DNA of 64,000 nucleotides from Opitutaceae bacterium TAV5 (GTDB lineage Bacteria; Verrucomicrobiota; Verrucomicrobiia; Opitutales; Opitutaceae): assembly GCA_000242935.3 (NCBI GenBank), contig CP007053.1, forward strand, positions 2,713,001-2,777,000, read 5' to 3'. The translations under genes and the position numbers were made by a program. This document shows, piece by piece, positions 57,915 to 64,000 of this stretch; position 1 is the stretch's first letter; every line of letters starts with the position of its first letter. The notes beneath the pieces were generated by a model. It worked only from the letters and a program-made list of their open reading frames with translations. It was not told the DNA's origin and ran no database searches.

Positions 57915-60020
57915 TCAAAGAGGCCGGGAGCGGCGGCGCAGCAGGGTGAAGACCAGCAGTCCGAATCCGGCCAGCGCCGCATGCGCGGCAGGTTCGGGCA
58001 CGGCCGTGAGCTGTTGCAGGACGATGCTGTCGTTATTGTAGACGATCGTGAATTCGGCCCCGTTGATCGTGATGGACTCACCCTGCGCAAACTGTCCGGC
58101 CGCTTGTTGCGAAAGGCCGGTGACGAGAGTGAAGGTATCGGACATGTCCAGCGAAGGCACGTAACCGGAGGCGTTGATTTCGAGCGTGGCCCCGTTCAGC
58201 AGCAGGCTGGCGGGGGTGTCGAACACGATCTGGCTGAACGTGTCCGCATCCACGATGGTGACCGAGAGCACGGCATCGGCACCGAAGGTGACGGCATTGT
58301 CGGTATCGATATGAAAGGCGCCGGCATCGGCCCGCAGCGTTCCGTTTACCGCGAGCAGGGAGGTGCGGAGCGTGCTGCCCGCGCCGCCCCGGAGCGTGGC
58401 GTCTGCGCCGACGGTGAAGGTGCTGTTGGCCGTCGTGCCCTTCAGGCCGAAGAGGGCTCCGTCAGCGAGTCTGAAGGTGCCGCCGGAAACCGTGGTCCTG
58501 GTGAGGAGGGCGGAGTCGTGTTCGTAAAAGACCACCTCACCGGCGCCGGTCTTGTTGACCGTCACCGTCTTGCCTGCGGCGGCGGCGATCGGGTCGTGGA
58601 ACCGGATCTGTTCGCCGGCAGCCGTGTTCAGGTTGAGCGTGGCGGTATTGCTGCTCACGCCGAAGTAAATGGCGTTGGGCGTGCCGGAGCCGGCGACATA
58701 CGAGAGCTTGCCTCCGGTCGTGCTGAAGCCGGCGCCGTGACGGTTGCCTTCGAAGACGACGTTCCCGTTGAGGTTCAGGGTTCCCTGGTCGAAGTAGATG
58801 GCGCCGCCCAGCGTCCTGGCGTAGTTGTTGGTGAAGCGCGAGCCGGAGCCGAGGGTGAGCGTGTTGTTCTGTGTCTTGGCGTAGATGGCTCCGCCGTAGG
58901 CGTTGCCGCTGTCGCTGTAAGCGAGGTTGTTTTCAAAGATGCCCTTGTTGATCAGGACGGTGTAATCCCTGCCCGCTGGCGGGGCTGCCGTGTCGGGATT
59001 GGTCTCGCCCGACATGATGCTGAGCGCACCTCCGTAGGCCTTGGTGGTGGAGTTGCCCCACACGTAATTGTCCGTGAAAGTGGTCGTGCCCCGGAAATCG
59101 AGCTGGGGAGTATCGGTGCCGGTGATATAACCGACATTCACCGCGCCGCCGCGCACCCCGTAGGCATGGGCTCCTGTATTTTTGACGTAATTGCCGGTAA
59201 ATTCGGCATCCTTTTTGAAGGTGGCGTGCGAGTCGCCGCCATACAGATCCAGCGCTCCGCCGAAGTAGAGCGTGGTGTAGTTGCCCCGGAAAACGGCCTT
59301 TTCCTCAAAAACGGCGTCCGCCCAATAGTTGATGGTGACCGCGCCTCCGTAATAGGTCGTGGAATTCCCCTCGAAGGTCGTCTCCCCGGTGAAGGTCAGG
59401 GTGGAACGGATGGATGCGCCGCCGCCATAAACGCCGACAGCGCCGGAGGCCTGGCCGGCTCCCCGGTTGCCGGTGAAGGAAACATTCCCCTGCACGGTGG
59501 TATTCGTGTTCGACATGACGGAGAGGGCTCCCCCGTATCCGAGGACATCTCCGGCCGTGTTTCCGCTGAACGTGGTGTTGTGCAGGTCCAGGGTGGAATT
59601 GCCGGCGGTGACATGGATGGCCCCGGCTCCGCCCGACGAGGCGGTTCCGGTGATCACGGCATTGCGGATGGCGAGCGTGTTCCCGGCGGTGTTGACGTTA
59701 AAGCGGTAGCCGGCCCCGCGTCTCTCGATCACGGCCCGCGATCCGTCTTCCCCGTAAGCGCCATCGATGATGACGGTTTTCCGGGTAGTGCCGTTCATGT
59801 CGAAAGCTGCTCCCAGCCAGACGTCCCCCAGCAGGTCGAAGGTGTAATTCGTGGCCGTTGCCGCGTTCAGCGTGATTGTCAGGTCGCTGCCGGCGGCAAC
59901 CGGCGTGGCGGCAGGGAGCGGCGCAAGACCCGGGCCGGACAAAAAAAGCCCGGAGAGCAGGACACCCGGCCACCGTCGAATCGGGGTGATCTGGTATAGC
60001 AGAATGTTTTTCATAAGCAT
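57915..60020 (-). CDS. Beta-helix (Pmp-like) PEP-CTERM surface protein, module D
   Basis: 701-aa exported protein: signal region GVLLSGLFLSGPGLAPLPA, then many repeats of the type T-F-x-G-N and GGAI/GGAL-x (for example TTFSGNTAGDVLGYGGALSV, AYGGAIYAKTQNNTL, RTLGGAIYFDQGTLNLNG), the pattern of chlamydial polymorphic outer-membrane proteins and a right-handed beta helix. A second part (about 470-660) resembles autotransporter passenger strands. The end is a sorting signal VPEPAAHAALAGFGLLVF with a basic tail (LLRRRSRPL). No autotransporter barrel is present; PEP-CTERM sorting replaces it. The start is ATG 60020 or 60014. Likely surface display. Confidence 0.82.
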   Translation of the reverse strand: MLMKNILLYQITPIRRWPGVLLSGLFLSGPGLAPLPAATPVAAGSDLTITLNAATATNYTFDLLGDVWLGAAFDMNGTTRKTVIIDGAYGEDGSRAVIERRGAGYRFNVNTAGNTLAIRNAVITGTASSGGAGAIHVTAGNSTLDLHNTTFSGNTAGDVLGYGGALSVMSNTNTTVQGNVSFTGNRGAGQASGAVGVYGGGASIRSTLTFTGETTFEGNSTTYYGGAVTINYWADAVFEEKAVFRGNYTTLYFGGALDLYGGDSHATFKKDAEFTGNYVKNTGAHAYGVRGGAVNVGYITGTDTPQLDFRGTTTFTDNYVWGNSTTKAYGGALSIMSGETNPDTAAPPAGRDYTVLINKGIFENNLAYSDSGNAYGGAIYAKTQNNTLTLGSGSRFTNNYARTLGGAIYFDQGTLNLNGNVVFEGNRHGAGFSTTGGKLSYVAGSGTPNAIYFGVSSNTATLNLNTAAGEQIRFHDPIAAAAGKTVTVNKTGAGEVVFYEHDSALLTRTTVSGGTFRLADGALFGLKGTTANSTFTVGADATLRGGAGSTLRTSLLAVNGTLRADAGAFHIDTDNAVTFGADAVLSVTIVDADTFSQIVFDTPASLLLNGATLEINASGYVPSLDMSDTFTLVTGLSQQAAGQFAQGESITINGAEFTIVYNNDSIVLQQLTAVPEPAAHAALAGFGLLVFTLLRRRSRPL

Positions 60021-60364
60021 GGATAATGATATCCCGCCAGAAAGGTCCGCGTATAGTCAGGTAAACACCTTATTTTTCGTCAGGATTTAGTGCGACCGAC
60101 GGCCGCACCCTCCCGATTTGTGAGGGGAACGCCGGCTTTTCATCCTGCCGGAGCGAAGGCTGGCCAGGGCTTTCCCTCGTTCCTGTCGGGACGCGACCTG
60201 ACCGAACTGCCGGAAATCTGCCTGCCTCGCCCGGCCACGCCACGCACAGCAGATGCTGCGTCGCATCGACGCAGCGCCACCGCTCACGCAAACGCGACAT
60301 GGACCGGCATCGCAGCAAATCCCGGCGAACCCTCTCCAAAAAAATCCATTTTACCGAAGTAGGA
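60021..60364. other. Intergenic space without a recognisable gene
   Basis: 344 bases between two minus-strand genes. It holds short imperfect palindromes (GGATAATGATATCC near 60021, AGGTAAACACCT near 60060), a GC-rich middle and an AT-rich stretch near 60340-60385. The small open frames here lack coding character. Promoter elements for the PEP-CTERM gene at 60020 probably lie here, but none is certain. Confidence 0.4.
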
Positions 60365-62269
60365 CTATTTAATGTAAATATCTTCGGACCACGGTCCAAC
60401 TCCTGCCGTGCCAAGGACTTCCGGGGTCGTGGCAGCAGTCGTGTTGTCCGTTACCTTCGCCGTCCGGGTGGCCATCAACAAAATGCCATACCAAGGCTTG
60501 GCGGCGACCTCGCTTTGCTCGGGCGTTGGAACCGGACCGGATGGTGCCAGCGTTCGCAGGAGATTCAGCGGGTTGCCAGAAATACCTGCGGCAAATGGCG
60601 CCTCAATCCGGTTGCCGGAAATCACGACATCCTCCGCATTCAAGACCGCTATCGCCGGCCCGGAGGGGCGAACGATCCGGTTGTTGAGTATCCTGATGTC
60701 CCGATTCTGCCGCCAGGGCGTAAATTCAGGAGGATTGAAGTAGCGGGCTCCAAATATGGACGAAACCTGGATGGCGGCGAATCCGTAATCGAAGTGCCGC
60801 GTGTCCAGCCCGGGCAGCGGCGCGTCGATGACGCTGTTATCGGCTATCTCCACTCCGTCCAGAAACGAGGACTCCAGCCAATAGCGTTCAGGCATCAGTG
60901 CAACCGGAGCCAGCACCGTTCTCTCGATCCGGTTGCCGATAATCTTCGTGCCGGGTGAGCGAATCAACAGGCCCCGGCTCGCCGAGTCATGCACATGGCA
61001 TCCGCGGATTTCCGCACCCGCGCCGGAAAACGTTTTGGAGTCGGCCAGCATGAATTCCTCGCCGGCAACATCCTGATCCAGCTGCGCTTTGATTACGACC
61101 CATTCGTTTGCGGGAATGCTGCGTCCGCCCGCCAGTCTTGCCTCTGCACGGGCCGCCTGCCATGCGGACAGTTCCCTCTGTCCATCCACGCGGGATAATT
61201 TCTCAAGAGACAGAACGGTGCTGCTTCCCTGAGGCCGCCCGTCTTTCAGGGAGTAAAACGACACCACATCGCCGACATCCAGATTCTGCCCGAACAGACA
61301 AAGTATATAGAGCTCCCGCAGTCCAGCCGTCCTGAGAACCGGACTGAAAAAACCGTGGATCGCGATGGCGTCATCCGCCGTGTAGCCGATTTCGCATCCC
61401 TCCAGGAGCGGTCCCTTTTTCATCATGTAGGAATGAAACCCGTCCCGATTGGTACTCATCAATCGTCCGCTGCCCGGCTTCGGGATCAGACGGCAATTCC
61501 TGAAAACGTTGCCGCCCCGCCCCCCGTGTTCTCCGATTCCAAAACCCGGCGCTGAATAAATATTTATGTTATTGAACGTTATCTGCTCACATTCGCTCAC
61601 TTCGAGCGCCATGCCCGAATTCGGGAAAAGCGTGAAGCGATCCCCCGCCTTCAGACTGCCGGGTTGCACTCCCGGACGGAAAAGGCGGCCATGCTGCAAG
61701 GTCAGCTCATAGACAGCGCGCCCGACATCCCGGATTGAAGTGGCCGCCTCCCAGAGCATGGCATGCATGCGGTCGCCAGCCGGATTAAAAAAGCGTATAC
61801 CGCCACGCGCCTCTCCGCCGTTCTTGATTTGTATAGGAAAACCCGGATCTCCCGGCGCGCTGAAGTCGGGGTCGAAACGAACCTGAATGCATTTTTCCGC
61901 CTCATCGACTCCCGCCACGGTCCCCTGGGTAAAGGGGAGCGGGTCATAATCGATGGTGATATTCTCGATGGTCAGGCCCTTGCATTCGACAACCGAAAAC
62001 TTCCCCCGACGATTGAACAGGAAGGTGGAGCCGGCGCCATCGATGCGCAGATTTTTATATCGGGAAAGCGTCAGGCTCTCGTCCGGCCCGAATTTGTATA
62101 TCCCTGACGGGAGGACGACTTCGGCTGCGTACGCGTCGATGGCACTCTTGATCAGTCGAACCGCGTCCTGGCCCGGGTAGGTGGGGACTTCCCTGGCACT
62201 TCCGTCTGACGTCAGCAAGGAGAGGCCGGAGGCGAGGAGGAGGGTGAGCAAATGGGTTGATTTTGTCAT
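60365..62269 (-). CDS. Exported right-handed beta-helix protein (GH110-like)
   Basis: 634-aa protein; signal peptide MTKSTHLLTLLLASGLSLLT. The parallel beta-helix body has RYKNLRIDGAGSTFLFNRRG, CKGLTIENITIDYDPLPFTQ and later STNRDGFHSYMMKKGPLLEG with YTADDAIAIHG. The D-G-x-H...DDAI-x-H arrangement is reminiscent of GH110 alpha-galactosidases and related pectinase-fold enzymes, but the exact family is not settled. A strong GGGGGGAGAA ribosome binding site lies just before ATG 62269. Predicted to act on galactose- or uronate-containing glycans outside the cytoplasm. It lies 25 bases after the pseudopilin gene. Confidence 0.7.
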   Translation of the reverse strand: MTKSTHLLTLLLASGLSLLTSDGSAREVPTYPGQDAVRLIKSAIDAYAAEVVLPSGIYKFGPDESLTLSRYKNLRIDGAGSTFLFNRRGKFSVVECKGLTIENITIDYDPLPFTQGTVAGVDEAEKCIQVRFDPDFSAPGDPGFPIQIKNGGEARGGIRFFNPAGDRMHAMLWEAATSIRDVGRAVYELTLQHGRLFRPGVQPGSLKAGDRFTLFPNSGMALEVSECEQITFNNINIYSAPGFGIGEHGGRGGNVFRNCRLIPKPGSGRLMSTNRDGFHSYMMKKGPLLEGCEIGYTADDAIAIHGFFSPVLRTAGLRELYILCLFGQNLDVGDVVSFYSLKDGRPQGSSTVLSLEKLSRVDGQRELSAWQAARAEARLAGGRSIPANEWVVIKAQLDQDVAGEEFMLADSKTFSGAGAEIRGCHVHDSASRGLLIRSPGTKIIGNRIERTVLAPVALMPERYWLESSFLDGVEIADNSVIDAPLPGLDTRHFDYGFAAIQVSSIFGARYFNPPEFTPWRQNRDIRILNNRIVRPSGPAIAVLNAEDVVISGNRIEAPFAAGISGNPLNLLRTLAPSGPVPTPEQSEVAAKPWYGILLMATRTAKVTDNTTAATTPEVLGTAGVGPWSEDIYIK

Positions 62270-62277
62270 TGGGTTCT

Positions 62278-62290
62278 CCCCCCGGGGGGG
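62278..62290. other. C6G7 homopolymer block overlapping the ribosome binding site
   Basis: Six C then seven G on the plus strand (7 C then 6 G as read by the minus-strand gene), directly before the AGAACCCA leader of the beta-helix gene. It supplies the ribosome binding site. Slippage here could alter spacing and therefore expression. Confidence 0.5.
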
Positions 62291-62294
62291 CGGG

Positions 62295-62936
62295 TTATGG
62301 AGCCTGAAAATCGCTTTGTCTGGAACCGCCCCGGATGACCTGGTCAGGTTTCCCGAGCAATTTTACGGTTCCGTCGATATAACCAAAATATCCGCCAAAA
62401 CGGCCATCCGCCGTTTTCATCTGGTTGGTCGTGCTGTTTTCATTGTCCGCCCGCTGATCCCACACAACGGGAATTCGAGTATCCTCGGTGATCCGGAGAT
62501 AGGTGAAGGCATTGGCTTTTCCGTCCCAGGTGGTGGAAACGATATAGTTGGCGGAAAAGTAGCAGTCCCTGTTCCCTCCAAAAATATTTTGACCCAAGCC
62601 ACGCCTGCCTCCCACGGCGTTGAACGGGTTGATAAAAACCTTGGTGTCCCGGATATAGCCATCGTCATATAGAACGCGCAAACGCCATGTTTCATCAACG
62701 CTTCCGTCTGGCCGTTTGGGAGGAGGGAGCACCTGTTTGTGGTCGGAGGAATAAAGCAGCAATCCGGTTATCAATTGCCGGACGTTGGACGCTGCTTCCG
62801 TTCGCCTGGCCGAGTTGCGGACTTTGCCTGCCACGGGAATCAGGATCGCGGCAAGAATCCCGATGATGGCGATGACCGTCAGCAATTCGACAAGGGTGAA
62901 CCCACGCGGGGAAGGGGTATGTTTGGCCGTATTCAT
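62295..62936 (-). CDS. Prepilin-like (type II pseudopilin) protein, module D
   Basis: 213-aa protein with leader MNTAKHTPSPR and class III signal [19 protein letters not shown], here with the canonical Gly at -1 and Glu at +5. The variable part contains GQNIFGGNRDCYFSANYIVS, and the C-terminus GYFGYIDGTVKLLGKP is a relaxed form of the DG motif. The start is ATG 62936 or ATG 62942 two codons upstream; longer open sequence 5' overlaps the PEP-CTERM gene and is rejected. Confidence 0.82.
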   Translation of the reverse strand: MNTAKHTPSPRGFTLVELLTVIAIIGILAAILIPVAGKVRNSARRTEAASNVRQLITGLLLYSSDHKQVLPPPKRPDGSVDETWRLRVLYDDGYIRDTKVFINPFNAVGGRRGLGQNIFGGNRDCYFSANYIVSTTWDGKANAFTYLRITEDTRIPVVWDQRADNENSTTNQMKTADGRFGGYFGYIDGTVKLLGKPDQVIRGGSRQSDFQAP

Positions 62937-62982
62937 GATCATGGAGCAAGGGGTTGCGCAGCAGGATAGCAGGTTGGGCTGG

Positions 62983-63768
62983 TCAGGAAACCCTGCGTCT
63001 TTTGGCACTCCGAATTGCGCAGGCGAGCAAGCCTGCGGCGGCAAAAATCGCAACCGCCGAGGCCGGTTCGGGAACGGTTGACAGGTTGACCGATCCATAA
63101 AGTCCATTCGCATTGCCCGATAGATAGATGCGCGAGAAGGACGAAAAAGAGGCATCCACAACAGACTGTTTATTAACTCCATCGACCCATAATTCGAGCG
63201 TATTGGTTGCGGCAATCCATGACAGGGTGACGGTGGCGAATGGAACGGTGTTACCGCCAGCGGCAAGATGCCCGGATTGAACATACTGTGGCGAGGAAAG
63301 TAGCGTGCCTGGATTTGTTTGGTATCCTGCAATGGTAGCGGTGATTTTGCCGATGCCTACTCTACCTTCTCCATTATATTGAGTGTCCGCTGCCCCATCC
63401 CAACGGACATAATATCCATTGGTTCCGGTTGCATCCGTGATCGCAAACCAGTTTGATCGTCCATAGCTTTCGCAGAACATGGTGACCGTAAGCGAGAAAT
63501 CGTCGGTGATCATCGTGTCGCCTGCGCTCGTGTAAACGGTTGAATTGTTTAATCTCAAATAGGTTTCCGGCCATGCTCCACTCCCGTTCATCAAGGCGGG
63601 CGTATTCACCACGGATGTCCACGTGGCATTCATCTTGTTGTCGCCAGTGTTCCATCCATCATAAGTAAAGTCTTCGGAAAATACGATGACGGATGCGTGG
63701 GTTTGTTGCAGCCCGGCGACTGCGGTAACGAGGGCAATGGTAGCAAGCAGATATAATCTGGATTTCAT
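62983..63768 (-). CDS. PEP-CTERM sorting-domain protein, module D
   Basis: 261-aa exported protein: signal peptide MKSRLYLLATIALVTAVAG, then a beta-sandwich domain with LamG-like features (SVIVFSEDFTYDGWNTGDNK, FSLTVTMFCESYGRSNWFAI, TLELWVDGVNKQSVVDASF). The sorting signal is VPEPASAVAIFAAAGLLACA with a basic tail (SAKRRRVS). It lies 46 bases before the pseudopilin gene and 10 bases after the partial gene at the window edge. Probably a glycan-binding surface protein, by context. Confidence 0.85.
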   Translation of the reverse strand: MKSRLYLLATIALVTAVAGLQQTHASVIVFSEDFTYDGWNTGDNKMNATWTSVVNTPALMNGSGAWPETYLRLNNSTVYTSAGDTMITDDFSLTVTMFCESYGRSNWFAITDATGTNGYYVRWDGAADTQYNGEGRVGIGKITATIAGYQTNPGTLLSSPQYVQSGHLAAGGNTVPFATVTLSWIAATNTLELWVDGVNKQSVVDASFSSFSRIYLSGNANGLYGSVNLSTVPEPASAVAIFAAAGLLACAIRSAKRRRVS

Positions 63769-63778
63769 GTGTGGTGTT

Positions 63779-64000
63779 TTATCGGATTGGGGTTTCGAGT
63801 TTGACGGAGGAGATGAGAGCGGCGCTGTTGCCGGCCAGGAGGAGGCGTGACAGGGAGCCCGGCGAAACGTCGTCCGCGCTCGCGATTTCGATATTGTTCA
63901 CCAGCAAGGTGAGCCGCTTTTGGGCGTTGCTCCACTTGAGAGCCAGTGTCGCAAAGGGAGGCGAAATCGCCGCGCTTTGTGTGTTTGAACTGTTGTGTCC
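63779..64000 (-). CDS. 3' part of a LamG/beta-sandwich protein, cut by the window edge
   Basis: The last 73 codons of a minus-strand gene whose start lies beyond 64000; the stop is at 63779-63781. The visible end contains SPPFATLALKWSNAQKRLTL, LVNNIEIASADD and a final ISSVKLETPIR, with alternating hydrophobic strands like the jelly-roll domains of the neighbouring PEP-CTERM proteins. No PEP-CTERM tail is present. It resembles the NTLELWVDG strand of the adjacent gene. Probably an exported glycan-binding or glycan-degrading enzyme of module D; the family cannot be decided. Confidence 0.6.
   Translation of the reverse strand, partial: GHNSSNTQSAAISPPFATLALKWSNAQKRLTLLVNNIEIASADDVSPGSLSRLLLAGNSAALISSVKLETPIR

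Noticed and set aside
57741-59999. A 752-codon open frame on the plus strand
   Set aside because: Antisense to the beta-helix PEP-CTERM gene; its Gly/Val/Glu-rich translation is typical of a shadow frame.
60021-60364. A possible small gene (for example the minus-strand frame 60087-60287)
   Set aside because: No conserved motif, Arg/Ser-rich composition and no ribosome binding site.

Overview
The window looks like chromosomal DNA of a GC-rich, Gram-negative member of the Verrucomicrobia, most likely Opitutaceae. This is inferred from gene content only. The indicators are five PEP-CTERM-tailed exported proteins, four prepilin-like proteins with C-terminal H...DG-type motifs, several LacI-family regulators beside exported polysaccharide-active enzymes, and an ECF sigma factor with a long membrane-anchored C-terminal extension. 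No rRNA, tRNA, CRISPR array, phage or insertion-sequence transposase was recognised.

Layout. 0-7.9 kb is mostly housekeeping or mixed: a HAD hydrolase, an EF-hand lipoprotein, a TPR membrane protein, a LemA/M48 protease pair, a shikimate-dehydrogenase-like enzyme (HI0607 type), and a minus-strand DUF2284-like/AraC/LysE group. Module A (8.0-18.4 kb, mainly minus strand) has an AGE-fold-like exported protein, a pseudopilin, a PEP-CTERM protein, a polysaccharide pyruvyl transferase, a toxin-antitoxin pair and two tandem heparinase II/III-like proteins, with a divergent LacI regulator. A GlcD-like FAD oxidase lies at 19.0-20.5 kb. Module B (20.7-33.2 kb, plus strand) has a GH1 glycosidase, a LacI regulator, a PEP-CTERM protein, an aldo/keto reductase, a UxuA-like dehydratase, an MFS transporter, a heparinase/alginate-lyase-like enzyme, a pseudopilin, a Gfo/Idh oxidoreductase and a 2-hydroxyacid dehydrogenase. 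Module C (33.5-47.6 kb) is a long minus-strand operon (PEP-CTERM protein, 1206-aa unknown, pseudopilin, SSS symporter, GH38 mannosidase, FAD oxidoreductase, SGNH hydrolase) with a divergent LacI regulator; a decayed LacI 3' end lies past its far end. 48-58 kb holds a PocR/AraC regulator, ldhA, lipB, an ECF sigma factor with a paralogous neighbour, lipA, rsmE and a second sigma/anti-sigma pair. Module D (57.9-64 kb) has a PEP-CTERM beta-helix protein, a GH110-like beta-helix protein, a pseudopilin, a PEP-CTERM protein and a partial gene.

How it works together. Modules A-D repeat one theme: exported carbohydrate-active enzyme(s), one PEP-CTERM protein, one short pseudopilin and (A-C) a local LacI regulator. 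This suggests a polysaccharide-utilisation architecture that does not use SusC/SusD. Module B supplies uptake (MFS) and uronate-type catabolism; module C supplies its own SSS transporter. A palindromic operator, TGAANNCGTTCA, occurs four times: once beside the module A lacI, twice within module A and once in module C.

Intergenic DNA is rich in two kinds of repeat. One is REP-like short hairpins, including a set lying in frame inside the GH38 gene. The other is long inverted repeats whose arms are made of iterated words such as CGCTAAAGGA. All coordinates and motif readings come from direct inspection; no database search was run.
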